Assembly: GCA_963809245.1 (NCBI GenBank)
Contig: CAWEIU010000009.1
Coordinates: 310,001 to 374,000 of the forward strand
Direction of reading: 5' to 3'
From: Roseiarcus sp963809245
GTDB taxonomy: Bacteria; Pseudomonadota; Alphaproteobacteria; Rhizobiales; Beijerinckiaceae
DNA length: 64,000 nucleotides
The notes under the pieces: model-generated
What the model was told of the DNA's origin: nothing
The model's database searches: none
The model's input: only the letters and a program-made list of their open reading frames with translations
Made by a program: the position numbers and the translations under genes
In this document: positions 17,530 to 26,340 of the stretch, one piece after another
Position numbering within the stretch: position 1 is the first letter of the stretch
Layout: every line of letters starts with the position of its first letter

Positions 17530-18537
17530 TCAATCGCTGGATTGCTTCGCAATGACGCTCGATGCGGATCGACCTGACGACAGAGCGCGGTAGTCCGCCG
17601 CCGGTCTCCGATAGCCGAATGAAACGAATTCTTGGCCGCTCGCGAACCTGAGCTTGCCGTCCTGAAAGGTCATCCACGTCTCGGACACGGTATGACCGAT
17701 CAGCTTGCCGCCCCTGTAGACCGGCGATCCGAGATCGATGCCTGTAAAGATCCGCCGGCCGTTCAGAACTTCGAACTCGTTTCCGGTTACATGCGTCGCG
17801 ACGTTGTTCGTGTCGCAGTGAATGGCGGCCTGCCTGCCGGCGATCACCGGTATGCCGGCACTGACCTTGACCTGTCCGTCCTGCTTCGGGATCCCCAGCA
17901 TCGTGTCGAGCGCGATCTCAGTGACCAACCCGGCGAGGACCGTGTGCGGCCGGATCGCATTGTAGAATGCCACCACTGAGGCGCCCGCTCTTGACGCGGA
18001 CGCCTCGGCGATATCGGGACGGCGAAGGACCCGCGCTGAGTTGCGCCCGTAAATCAGGCCCCTGCGGTCAATAGCGACCAAGCCAGCGTCGACCCAGGGA
18101 TTGCGATCGAGAACAGCATCGACGGCGGCCCGCGCCGATTGTCCTGCTCTCATCAGGTCGAGAACCTGCTGATTGACCGGAATCCCGTCAACGCCAGTCG
18201 TATTTGGCATGCGATGCCCGCTGACAAGGCCAACCAGAGGGTCCGCGCTCAGAAGCTTCTCAGGCTCTGGCCGGTCCGGCCCGCTGGAGATGACGGCCGC
18301 GAAGGTGGCGGTCGCGACCTCAGGCGGCGGCTCCGTACCCGTGATCTCGCCATCGATGAAAAGCGTCGATGTGCCCCCGCGCTGTGTTTCGTGGCGCAGG
18401 AGCCTGCCTTCGGCAGTGATCGCGCCGAAAGCGGCGAAGCCGCCGATGCTGCCGGCGCCGACGCGCTCGGCCGCGCGCAAGCCGCGACAGATGGCCAAGC
18501 CAGCATTGGGTCCGTGCGCGGCGATGCAGATGGTCAT
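17530..18537 (-). CDS. Unrecognised conserved protein at the end of a sugar ABC operon
   Basis: A 335-residue protein that I do not firmly recognise; it may belong to the domain-of-unknown-function family DUF6963, which I recall only loosely. The N-terminus MTICIAAHGPNAG and the pattern of Gly/Ala-rich beta segments recall Ntn-hydrolase-like folds, but no catalytic residue can be assigned. It has no signal peptide or membrane segment. It starts one base after the permease stop, so it is co-transcribed with the importer and probably acts on its substrate. Its last residues (VIAKQSSD) are encoded by a dispersed GTCATTGCGAAGCAATCC repeat. Confidence 0.7.
   Translation of the reverse strand: MTICIAAHGPNAGLAICRGLRAAERVGAGSIGGFAAFGAITAEGRLLRHETQRGGTSTLFIDGEITGTEPPPEVATATFAAVISSGPDRPEPEKLLSADPLVGLVSGHRMPNTTGVDGIPVNQQVLDLMRAGQSARAAVDAVLDRNPWVDAGLVAIDRRGLIYGRNSARVLRRPDIAEASASRAGASVVAFYNAIRPHTVLAGLVTEIALDTMLGIPKQDGQVKVSAGIPVIAGRQAAIHCDTNNVATHVTGNEFEVLNGRRIFTGIDLGSPVYRGGKLIGHTVSETWMTFQDGKLRFASGQEFVSFGYRRPAADYRALSSGRSASSVIAKQSSD
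17539..17557. repeat. Dispersed repeat copy GGATTGCTTCGCAATGACG
   Basis: This 19-bp element matches the core of the inverted repeat at 28737-28822 (GGATTGCTTCG...CGCAATGACGG) with the central part missing. It lies between the convergent kinase and 335-residue genes and forms the 3' end of the latter's reading frame. Confidence 0.65.
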
Positions 18538-18538
18538 T

Positions 18539-19426
18539 TCAGTCTCCGTGCAACGTCACTGGATCGGCGACATTCAGCCGCGTGATGTAGCGCTGGACGA
18601 GCAAAGCCAGGATGAGCGGCGGCATGGCCGAGAGGACGCTGCCGGCTGCGAACAACGTCATGCCGAGATTGGCTCCTCCGCTCGGCATGGTCGGCGAAAA
18701 TGCGAGCAGCGCGGGCGACAGCGTCTGCTTGGCCGTGCCGCCCGTGAGAACGAGGCCGAACAGCAGTTCGTTCCAGGCGGTCAGGAATGCGATAACGAAT
18801 GCGGCGGCGACGCCTGGCGTGGCCATTGGAATGGTGACATGCCAAAGCGCCTGCAGGCGACCGCAGCCGTCGATGCGCGCAGCGCGCTCGATCTCGATGG
18901 GCAAGCTCGCAAAATAACCCGTCATCATCCAGGTCAGCAGGGGCATGACCGTTGTGAGGTAGGTGACGACCAGGCCGAAATAGCTGCCGATCAGATGAAG
19001 GGCTGAAAGGATCACGAAATAAGGGATGAGGACCGCAATGGGGGGCAGCACCCGCACGGAAAGGAGCACGAAGAGGAGCGTGTTCCTGTAGGGGAAGCGA
19101 AAGCGGCCGAATGCATAGCCGCCCACGGTCCCCATTGCGGTCGCGATGACCGCCACCAGGATCGAAACGACAGCGCTATTGAAGAAGCCGCGGGCGACCG
19201 CCATCGGTTGCCCCCCGAAGATCTCGTTGATCGTTGCGATCCCGAGGACGGCCTTGTAGTTCGTGAGGCCCATGCCGCTCGGCCATTGGAATAGCCCGCC
19301 GTTCATCAGCGCATTGAATGGCATCAGCGAAGCCCATGCCATCGCAAGGATAGGGACAAACGTCCACGCGGCCACCAGCGGTATGCCGATCCAAAGGACT
19401 GCGCGCTCGCCGGCGGTTTTTTTCAT
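18539..19426 (-). CDS. Carbohydrate ABC transporter permease (MalG type)
   Basis: A 295-residue inner-membrane permease with six predicted helices and the cytoplasmic EAA loop ERAARIDGCGRLQALWHVTIP (truncated here to its core ERAARIDGCG), which docks to the ATPase. The start at 19426 overlaps the stop of the partner permease by four bases (ATGA). The frame is open further upstream inside that gene, but the homologous region begins at MKKTAG. Together with the MalF-type partner it would form the channel of a disaccharide, polyol or glycerol-phosphate-type importer. Substrate unknown. Confidence 0.92.
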   Translation of the reverse strand: MKKTAGERAVLWIGIPLVAAWTFVPILAMAWASLMPFNALMNGGLFQWPSGMGLTNYKAVLGIATINEIFGGQPMAVARGFFNSAVVSILVAVIATAMGTVGGYAFGRFRFPYRNTLLFVLLSVRVLPPIAVLIPYFVILSALHLIGSYFGLVVTYLTTVMPLLTWMMTGYFASLPIEIERAARIDGCGRLQALWHVTIPMATPGVAAAFVIAFLTAWNELLFGLVLTGGTAKQTLSPALLAFSPTMPSGGANLGMTLFAAGSVLSAMPPLILALLVQRYITRLNVADPVTLHGD

Positions 19427-20391
19427 GACGGCGCCGTCTTTTCTGCGGCCGCCAATCCGGTTCCCGCTCGCTGCGCCGCCGCCGCGCCGTCGATTTCCAC
19501 CGATCGCCGCCGGCGCGTCAGGACGAAGTAATAGACCGTGGTGATCGCCATCCCGATCGCCACCAGGATGTAGCTGGCGGCGGCGCCGAGACCGTAGCGG
19601 GAAAATTCGAATGTGTAGCGGAAGATCAGCATTGGGAAGGTCTGCGAGGCTGTGCCCGGTCCGCCGCGCGTCATCGCGAAGAGCAGATCGAAGCTCCGGA
19701 ATGCTTCGACGGTGACGACGACGAGAACCAACATCACCGTCGGGCGCAGATGCGGCAGCGTAATGTGAAGAAAGCGCTTGAACGCTGGCGCGCGGTCGAT
19801 TCGCGCCGCCTGATACAGGCTCTCGGGCACTGTCTGCAGCGCGGCGAGAAAGAGGAAGGCGCAGAGAGGCGTGATGTGCCACACAAACGCGAGCGCGACC
19901 CAATAGAGCGCAGTGTTTTCATTGATCCAAGCGTGGTTCGCCTCCACGAGCCCAAGGGGGTGAAGGACGCCCGTCAACACGCCGAAGGTCGGACTTACGA
20001 CGAACATCCACGCCGTCGCGGTCGCCACTTCGGAAATCGCCCAGGGCAGCAGGACGGCGGCGCGCAACAAGCGTCTCCCCGGGAACTCCTCGTTGAGGAC
20101 GAGGGCGATGCCGAGCCCGATGAGGAGCGAGGCGGCGGCCACGAGCACGGTGAATTTGAGACTGAGGAGGATCGCCGCGATCGCCTCGGGACTCGCGAGG
20201 ATTCGCCGGTAGTTGCCGAAACCGATGAATTGCTGCGTGTGCAGGATGACGTCGCGATCGTGAAAGCTGGTCCACGCCGCGTAGAGGAGCGGCAGGATGA
20301 AGATGATCGCGTTGAAGAGAATGAGGCCGGCGACGATGCGGAGCGCGAAGCGCGCGTCCGATCGAGCCAACGATTTTATGGCGGCGCTCAT
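19423..20391 (-). CDS. Carbohydrate ABC transporter permease (MalF/UgpA type)
   Basis: A 322-residue inner-membrane permease of the binding-protein-dependent MalF/UgpA class. It has six hydrophobic helices and an EAA-like loop, YQAARIDRAPAFKRFLHITLP, of which the docking core is QAARIDRAPA. Both ends overlap neighbours by four bases: its ATG with the ATPase stop, and its stop with the MalG-type ATG. It forms a heterodimer with the product of 18539-19426. Confidence 0.92.
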   Translation of the reverse strand: MSAAIKSLARSDARFALRIVAGLILFNAIIFILPLLYAAWTSFHDRDVILHTQQFIGFGNYRRILASPEAIAAILLSLKFTVLVAAASLLIGLGIALVLNEEFPGRRLLRAAVLLPWAISEVATATAWMFVVSPTFGVLTGVLHPLGLVEANHAWINENTALYWVALAFVWHITPLCAFLFLAALQTVPESLYQAARIDRAPAFKRFLHITLPHLRPTVMLVLVVVTVEAFRSFDLLFAMTRGGPGTASQTFPMLIFRYTFEFSRYGLGAAASYILVAIGMAITTVYYFVLTRRRRSVEIDGAAAAQRAGTGLAAAEKTAPS

Positions 20392-21503
20392 CGGTGTCCG
20401 GCGTCATTCGGGAAGATGCGATAGCCGGCGCCGTCGAAGAGATAAATGTCAGGCGGCGCGGCGTTCAGCGAAATGGCGTCACCGACGCGAAAGCGCGCGT
20501 CGGGACGGGTTCTGACTTTGATGAGTTCGGCGCCTTCCCCGGCGCCATAGGCGACATCGACGAACTGATCCGAGCCGAGGGGCTCCACGGCGTAGACCCG
20601 GCCCTCGCCCAACAGGGGCAGACCGCTCGAATCGATCGACAGTCCTTCCGGCCGCACGCCGAGAGTGAGTTCGCCGTGACGGGCCCGCGCAACGGCGGCC
20701 ATCGCGTCGTCAATTGGCATGGATATGCGCGATCCCTGGAAGGCAAACCTGCCCGCACTCTCGACCAGGCGCCCGGTCATCAGATTCATGCACGGACTGC
20801 CGATGAAGCAAGCGACGCTGGTGTTGGCCGGACGCCGGTAGACCTCCTCGGGGGTTCCGAACTGGCGAAGCTTGCCGCGGTCCATGACGGCGATGCGGTC
20901 GGCCATGGCGAGCGCCTCGACCTGGTCGTGGGTGACATAGATGAAGGTCGAGCCGAGCCGCTCGTGAAGCTTCTTGATTTCGACTCGCATTTCGACGCGG
21001 AGCTTGGCGTCGAGCGCCGAGAGGGGCTCGTCGAACAGGAAGACGAACGGGTCGCGCACCACGGCGCGGCCAAGCGCGACGCGCTGCCGTTCGCCGCCGG
21101 AAAGTTCGTGCGGGCTCCGGTTGAGCAAATCGCCGATGCGCAGCAGCTTCGCGGTGAGGCGCACGCGCTCGTCGATCTCCGTGCGCGTCGCCTTGGCCAT
21201 GCGGAGCGGGAAAGCGATGTTCTCGTAGACAGTTTTGTGCGGATAGAGCGCGATGCTTTGAAACACCATCGCGACGTTGCGCTTCTCCGGCGGGATGTGC
21301 TCGGTCGGCCGGCCGTCAAACAGGATATGGCCGCTCGTCGGCGCGTCCGTCCCAGCGATCATGTTGAGTATCGTGGTCTTGCCGCTGCCCGACGGCCCAA
21401 GCACGACGACAAATTCCTTGTCGGCGATCTCGAGGTCGAGCGAATCGACCGCAGTGGTCTCGCGATAGCGACGCGAGAGATGCTGGAGAACCACCGCGGT
21501 CAT
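20388..21503 (-). CDS. Sugar ABC transporter ATPase (MalK/UgpC type)
   Basis: A 371-residue single-domain ATPase with a C-terminal OB-fold (TOBE) regulatory domain from about residue 235. Walker A is GPSGSGKTT, the signature LSGGERQRVAL lies near 135-146, and Walker B is FLFDEPLSALD. I place the start at the ATG at 21503 because AGGAGA lies five bases upstream; a GTG three bases earlier is possible. It energises the two MalF/MalG-type permeases with which it overlaps. Confidence 0.93.
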   Translation of the reverse strand: MTAVVLQHLSRRYRETTAVDSLDLEIADKEFVVVLGPSGSGKTTILNMIAGTDAPTSGHILFDGRPTEHIPPEKRNVAMVFQSIALYPHKTVYENIAFPLRMAKATRTEIDERVRLTAKLLRIGDLLNRSPHELSGGERQRVALGRAVVRDPFVFLFDEPLSALDAKLRVEMRVEIKKLHERLGSTFIYVTHDQVEALAMADRIAVMDRGKLRQFGTPEEVYRRPANTSVACFIGSPCMNLMTGRLVESAGRFAFQGSRISMPIDDAMAAVARARHGELTLGVRPEGLSIDSSGLPLLGEGRVYAVEPLGSDQFVDVAYGAGEGAELIKVRTRPDARFRVGDAISLNAAPPDIYLFDGAGYRIFPNDAGHR

Positions 21504-21534
21504 CACCGTCTCCTACTCAGGCAATGCGAACGGT

Positions 21535-22953
21535 TTAGGGCTTGGCGTATTTGGATCGGAGCGCTTCCCAATTGTCCTTCATCGCGACCACCACCTCCCT
21601 GGGGGTCTTGGCGCCTTTGAGCAGCAGCTCGTCCTCGATCATCTGCTGCATCCCGACTTCCCACTCCTGCTGCCAGCTGGCTCTGAGCAGGTTTGCAGCG
21701 ACAGCCTTCTGTCGGCCTTCGAATAGCCACTTGTAGTTTTCGGCGGCAAGCGGCGGGTACATCCACTTCATGATCGCCTGCTTCACCTCAGGATCGGCGT
21801 AGACCTCGGGGTAGGGCTCCTGGAGATTGGCCAACGTCGCCCAGGCCTTGGGCATTCGCAGTTCGTGATTTTTGTCGCGCCAGCTGAACGACTTCATCAG
21901 ATTGAACGCCGCCGCGAGTTCGGCGTCGGTGCGCGGCGCGTTGCTCATGACGTGCAGCGCATGGCCGACTAGCGTGGTGCCGTGCGTGGCGCCGGGCATC
22001 ACGGGATTCATGTTGAAGTATTGCGCGAATTCGCTGTTTTTCGGGTCGGAATAGGCGAAGCTGTTGTAGTCGGACTGGTAGTGGAACGCGTGGAGACCCT
22101 TCATCCAGGAGCTGGCCATCTGGGGCTCCTGCCAGGTCAGGATGGCGCGCGGCACGAGTTCCTCATCCCACCACCGCTTCCAGTCCGACAGCACCTTCAG
22201 GATCGGCGTATTGAGGCCGAAGGTGGACTTCATGTCGTCATCGACGAGTCCGTCGCCCTCGGAGGCGCAGTGGGCGTAGAGGGCCCACGGCGTCCCGGTC
22301 CACGACTTGAACCAGGTCGGCAGGATCGGATTCTCGACGATGCCCTTCTTCTTGAGGTCGACCGCCTGTTTGTAGATTTCGTCCCAGGTCTGCGGATAGT
22401 CGCTCGCGTTGGCGGTCGCCTGATAGCCGCCGGCGGAGAGAACCTTCTCGTTGCGGAACATGCAGTAGGGGCCGCCATTGTAGTAGGTGAGACCCATGCG
22501 CTTGTGGTCTGGCCAGGACAGCGAGTCCGCCGCTATGCCGGGGAATTCCTCCTTCTTGATTTCGTCGAGGTCTGGCATGTCGTCGATCGGCCGCAGCCAC
22601 CCGGCGGCGAACCAGCGGGACGCCTGCCCGCGTTGCGCGCGGAACAGATCGAGGCGCGTGCCCGAGACGAGCTTGGTCTCCATGACCGAGGCGTAGTCGC
22701 CTGAGGTCGGCTGGAGATTGACCTTGATCCCATACTGCTCGGTGAAGATACGGGCGTTGTCATCGATGACCTCGTCGCCGAATGGCCAGAAGGTGTAGTT
22801 GAGCACGATGTCGTCGGCGAACGCCGGGAGAGCGCCAAGGCCAGTGCAATTCGCCAGCGCCGCGCCGCCGAGGGACAGCTTCCCTAGAAATTGACGCCGA
22901 TCGAGGCGGCGTTGGCCGTGCCCAATGGCGGAGCGTAGTGTTCCCTTGCCCAT
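21535..22953 (-). CDS. Periplasmic solute-binding protein (family 1, Tat signal)
   Basis: A 472-residue extracellular solute-binding protein that begins the ABC operon. The N-terminus carries a twin-arginine-like motif DRRQFLGK followed by a hydrophobic stretch ending ALPAFA, so export of a folded protein through Tat is likely. The ATG at 22953 has a near-perfect GAAGGAGGT seven bases upstream, so an earlier in-frame ATG (23058) is rejected. The mature chain has the large-lobed family-1 pattern (YTFWPFGDEVIDDNA, TWDEIYKQAVDLKKKG) of oligosaccharide or polyol binders. Ligand unknown. Confidence 0.9.
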   Translation of the reverse strand: MGKGTLRSAIGHGQRRLDRRQFLGKLSLGGAALANCTGLGALPAFADDIVLNYTFWPFGDEVIDDNARIFTEQYGIKVNLQPTSGDYASVMETKLVSGTRLDLFRAQRGQASRWFAAGWLRPIDDMPDLDEIKKEEFPGIAADSLSWPDHKRMGLTYYNGGPYCMFRNEKVLSAGGYQATANASDYPQTWDEIYKQAVDLKKKGIVENPILPTWFKSWTGTPWALYAHCASEGDGLVDDDMKSTFGLNTPILKVLSDWKRWWDEELVPRAILTWQEPQMASSWMKGLHAFHYQSDYNSFAYSDPKNSEFAQYFNMNPVMPGATHGTTLVGHALHVMSNAPRTDAELAAAFNLMKSFSWRDKNHELRMPKAWATLANLQEPYPEVYADPEVKQAIMKWMYPPLAAENYKWLFEGRQKAVAANLLRASWQQEWEVGMQQMIEDELLLKGAKTPREVVVAMKDNWEALRSKYAKP

Positions 22954-23466
22954 CAGATGACCTCCTTCACCGGGGTCGTTGGACATCATTGGCGAGCTTC
23001 GTCGGCGGTCGGTCTTGTCAATGGGGCGGCATCTGTAAGGCTCGCGCTGTTCCCGCATACGCTCGATGTCATCGCCTCGGCGCAGCGCCTCCGCAATCCG
23101 GTCTTATTGGGCGAATACTTACGCCTCCGCCGCGCCCGTCGGCGTTTTGCTAGGCATTGCGAACACCGGCGCATTGGAGCAGGCCGCGAACGCTTGGCGC
23201 GCCACCTCCAATACGTGTTCCAACAGCATAGCTCCGATCGACCGCGCTCTCCAGCAGCCTTTTAACAAAGCGGACAAGCGTCATTCGCGAGCGTCGACAG
23301 ATGGCCCGCGTCGGCGAAGGGAGACCGAGGCGCGCGGATCGCGCGGCGCCGAGGCCGGTTAAACGTCAGCGCAATATCAGCGACGCGCATCGGGACATGT
23401 GCGAACTGCGGGGCTTGCCCCCGAGCTTGACCAGGTCGAACCCGCTGACCGGCGCCGGGTCTGCGC
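22954..23466. other. 513-base non-coding stretch upstream of the sugar ABC operon
   Basis: It must contain the promoter of the 17530-22953 operon and follows the 3' end of the NIPSNAP gene. Only short Arg-rich frames occur, with no family resemblance on either strand. No hairpin terminator, palindrome or RNA gene was recognised. A decayed gene cannot be excluded. Confidence 0.5.
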
Positions 23467-23778
23467 TCACTTGAGCGGCGAGAAGGCCGCCGGCGTCAGG
23501 AAGGCGCTTTCCTGATGCGTCAGGTAGGGCAGCATCTTCGGCAGGAAGGCTTGCCACTCTGAATCCTGGCCGAGCTTGGCGCGTTGGGCCGAGCGATGGC
23601 CGAAATCGTCGTAGGCCCAGATGAAGACGACGGAATTCAGAGTCCCGCTCTCGGTGGTCCAGCAACCGATCAGCTTGGCGTAACGGGAGATGAGCGGAAG
23701 CCCCTCGGCCTCGTACAGCTTGAGGAATTCTGCCGCCTTGCCAGGCTGAATACGGTACGTGCGATGTTCGAAGATCAT
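23467..23778 (-). CDS. NIPSNAP family protein
   Basis: A 103-residue dimeric alpha/beta-barrel protein of the NIPSNAP type, with the usual opening MIFEHRTYRIQPGK and length. The biochemical role of bacterial members is poorly defined; many lie beside catabolic genes. It is divergent from the TetR gene, and the 23779-24012 gap contains one of two identical palindromes, so it is probably under TetR control. Confidence 0.85.
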   Translation of the reverse strand: MIFEHRTYRIQPGKAAEFLKLYEAEGLPLISRYAKLIGCWTTESGTLNSVVFIWAYDDFGHRSAQRAKLGQDSEWQAFLPKMLPYLTHQESAFLTPAAFSPLK

Positions 23779-23913
23779 TGCTGTCCCACTTTTCCAGAAG
23801 TCCGGCCCCCAGCGTGTCCCAGCGCGCAGCGCCTTGCAGTTCGCAGACGCAGGGTGGGCGTCGCGCAGGGCGATCGGCGGACGGTCGATCTGATCCTAGT
23901 CGACCCTGCCTTG

Positions 23914-23927
23914 TCGTCAACTGACGA
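23914..23927. promoter_or_regulatory. Probable TetR operator, copy 1
   Basis: TCGTCA-AC-TGACGA is a perfect 6-bp inverted repeat with a 2-base centre, between the divergent NIPSNAP and TetR genes. Its reverse complement is identical to the palindrome at 24739-24752, and the identity extends to 16 bases (ATCGTCAGTTGACGAC). Confidence 0.75.
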
Positions 23928-24012
23928 TTTGTGCGATGTACACATTCGCAGCCTGCCAGGCGGGCGCAGGCGGCCGCCTGCGTCATCGGGGGGCGAGGGG
24001 AAAGACCCGACC

Positions 24013-24729
24013 ATGAAAGCGCAATTGACCGGCCTCCAGGCGAAGGCGCGCGAGAAGACCGGACAGCCTGCCAATGGCCGCGAGCCCGACCGGACGCGCA
24101 TGAGTTCGCAGGGTCGCCGGCGCCAGATTCTCGACAAGGCCGCGGACTTCTTCTCGCAACATGGCCTGACGGCGCAGACGCGCGGATTGGCGACGGCTTG
24201 CGGGATCTCTCAGCGCCTTCTCTACCGCTATTTCCCGACCAAAGAAGTCCTGATTGAGGAAGTCTATCGCTCTGCAATCGCCGGCCCGTTCAAGGCCGTG
24301 TGGTTTTCTGAATTGTCCGACCGGAACAGGCCCCTGGAAGAGCGCCTGAACCACTTCTACAAGGACTATTTCGCGACGATTTTTACGAGCCGCTGGTTGA
24401 GGCTGTTCATGTACGCGTCGCTGGCTGACGTCGGAATGGCGCCGAATTACACATCAGCCATGATCCTTCAATTGTTGGAGTTGATCGTCGTCGAGGCTGC
24501 TTGCGAGCAGGATGTCGCCATCCCGATCGACAAGGACGTGCAGCACGAGATTGGCTGGACGTTGCATGGCGCGTTGTCGCACTACGCAATTCGGCGTCAT
24601 ATTTACGGATTCACGCAGCAAGCGTCCGAGGACGCGGTGGTGGCGGTCCATGTTGCTCATTTCCTTGGCGGTTTTCGGTCTGCCGTGGCGGCGTGGGGGC
24701 GTCGCTCCGAGCAGGGCGTCGGTCGATGA
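24013..24729 (+). CDS. TetR-family transcriptional regulator
   Basis: A 238-residue repressor-type regulator. The helix-turn-helix lies at about residues 36-82 (RRRQILDKAADFFSQHG, then ATACGISQRLLYRYFPTKE), followed by a helical ligand-binding half of about 150 residues. The N-terminal extension of about 30 residues before MSSQG is longer than usual, so translation may instead begin at Met30. The same palindrome occurs on both sides of the gene, so it very likely controls itself, the divergent NIPSNAP gene and the downstream molybdenum hydroxylase genes. Inducer unknown. Confidence 0.9.
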   Translation: MKAQLTGLQAKAREKTGQPANGREPDRTRMSSQGRRRQILDKAADFFSQHGLTAQTRGLATACGISQRLLYRYFPTKEVLIEEVYRSAIAGPFKAVWFSELSDRNRPLEERLNHFYKDYFATIFTSRWLRLFMYASLADVGMAPNYTSAMILQLLELIVVEAACEQDVAIPIDKDVQHEIGWTLHGALSHYAIRRHIYGFTQQASEDAVVAVHVAHFLGGFRSAVAAWGRRSEQGVGR

Positions 24730-24738
24730 CCGAGAAGA

Positions 24739-24752
24739 TCGTCAGTTGACGA
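24739..24752. promoter_or_regulatory. Probable TetR operator, copy 2
   Basis: TCGTCA-GT-TGACGA lies ten bases after the TetR stop and 224 bases before the first molybdenum hydroxylase gene. It is identical in sequence (opposite orientation) to the palindrome at 23914-23927. Confidence 0.75.
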
Positions 24753-24976
24753 CTTATTTTGCGATGACTAACCATCCCGCTGGGCGGGTCGATCGATCCC
24801 CATCGGAACTTAGCCGGCCCTATGGGCGGGCCGCCTCGCGGCTGCAGGCGTCGACAGAGCGAGAGATGCGTAGCGATGGTTTCCTGGAGCAGATCGAGTT
24901 GGCCCGCCATCCGACTTGGACAGCACGGTCAACCGCCCGCACGCCGAGACCGAAGCCGACTTGATCTGGTGATCCC

Positions 24977-25862
24977 TTGAAGCCCGCGCCGTTCAATTAT
25001 CATCGACCGCAGACCGTCTCCGACGCGCTCGATCTGCTGGGTCGCTTCGGGGACGAGGCGAAACTTTTGGCGGGCGGTCAGAGTCTCGGGCCGATGCTGA
25101 ATTTGCGTGTGGCCCGTCCCGCCAATCTGATCGACATCAACGATCTCATCGAACTGGATTTCGTGCGGACCAAGGCGGACAGGCTCGAGATCGGCTGCAT
25201 GACCCGGCATCACCGTCTGGCGAGCGACGCGGAGGCGAGCCGTGTCTGTCCGATTCTGTCTGCCGCCGCCAAGACCATCGGTCACTACGCCATCCGCCAG
25301 CGGGGCACGCTCGGCGGCAGTCTCGCCCATGCCGACCCAGCCGCGCAGTTGCCGCTGATCGCAACGCTGCTCGACGCCGCGCTCCGCGTCGACAGCCGCT
25401 CCGGCAGTCGCGTCATCAAGGCCAGGGATTTCTTCGTTTCCAGCCTGGTGACGGCGCTCGCGCCCGACGAGATGATCACGTCGGTGAGCTTTCCCGTGCT
25501 TGCCTCGTCGCGAGGCTGGGGCCTGGAAATGTTCTCTCAGCGCCGCGGCGATTTCGCCGTCGTGTCGGTCGCGACGAGCGCTCGCTCTATCCTCCGACGG
25601 CCGTGTCGAGGCGTTGGCGCTCGCGCTCGGCGGCGTCTCCGTCGCGCCGGTTTCCATGGATGAAGCGGTCCGTCCCTTCCTCGGCCGCCGGCCGGATGCC
25701 TCCTGGCGCGCCGAGATTGGAGCAGCGGTCGCGGGACAAGCGGCGCCGGAGGACGACCCGCGGATCCCCGCCCAATACCGCAAAGACCTGGTGGAGACTC
25801 TGACCGCGCGCGCCCTCGCCGTGGCGACGGAACGCGCCCAAGGGAAATCGTCCGATGAATGA
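24977..25862 (+). pseudogene. FAD subunit of a molybdenum hydroxylase (CoxM-like), frameshifted
   Basis: The medium subunit of xanthine-oxidase-family hydroxylases holds FAD and passes electrons from the Fe-S subunit to the acceptor. The family start MKPAPFNYHRPQT, the FAD-binding LAGGQSLGPMLNLR (residues 33-46) and GTLGGSLAHADPA are present. After FAVVSVAT the frame is lost, and the homologous C-terminus (ALALSSDGRVEALALALGGV and onwards) continues in the +1 frame to 25862. Removing one A at about 25577 restores a 294-residue protein. The combined span is one base more than a multiple of three. Either the gene is broken or the base is a sequence error. It overlaps the next start by 8 bases. 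Confidence 0.85.
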
Positions 25863-26340
25863 GCCCACCGCAATCGTCCTCTCCGTCAACGGCGTCGACC
25901 ACGAACTGACGGTGACGCCGCGCCGGCTATTGTCCGACGCGCTGCGCGACGATCTCGGCCTGACCGGCACGCATGTCGGTTGCGAGCATGGCGTTTGCGG
26001 CGCTTGCACGGTGCTGATCGACGACCGGCCGGCGCGCTCCTGCCTGACCTTCGCGATCCAGATGGAAGGCCATGCGATCACCACGATCGAGGCCGTGGCG
26101 CGGGACGGCGTCCTCAGTCCGCTGCAGCAGGCGATGCACGAGGAACATGGCCTGCAATGCGGCTTCTGCACGCCAGGCATCGTTATGACCTTCGAGGCCT
26201 ATCTGCGCGACAACCCGGATCCTGACGAGGAGGACATCCGCGACGTCCTTTCGGGAAATCTGTGCCGTTGCACCGGCTACCAGAACATTGTCGCCGCGGT
26301 GATGAAGGCGGCGGCCGCTTTGCGGGAGAGCCGCGCGTGA
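25855..26340 (+). CDS. 2Fe-2S subunit of a molybdenum hydroxylase (CoxS-like)
   Basis: A 161-residue small subunit carrying two [2Fe-2S] clusters. The plant-type cluster uses Cys43, Cys48, Cys51 and Cys63 (CEHGVCGAC...C). The second uses the CGFC...CRC pattern near residues 102-140 (QCGFCTPG, NLCRCTGY). It passes electrons from the molybdenum site to the FAD subunit. Its stop overlaps the GTG of the large-subunit gene. Confidence 0.93.
   Translation: MNEPTAIVLSVNGVDHELTVTPRRLLSDALRDDLGLTGTHVGCEHGVCGACTVLIDDRPARSCLTFAIQMEGHAITTIEAVARDGVLSPLQQAMHEEHGLQCGFCTPGIVMTFEAYLRDNPDPDEEDIRDVLSGNLCRCTGYQNIVAAVMKAAAALRESRA

Noticed and set aside
23066..23362. 98-residue plus-strand frame in the 513-base gap
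   Set aside because: No ribosome binding site and a low-complexity Arg/Ser-rich C-terminus; not convincing as a gene.
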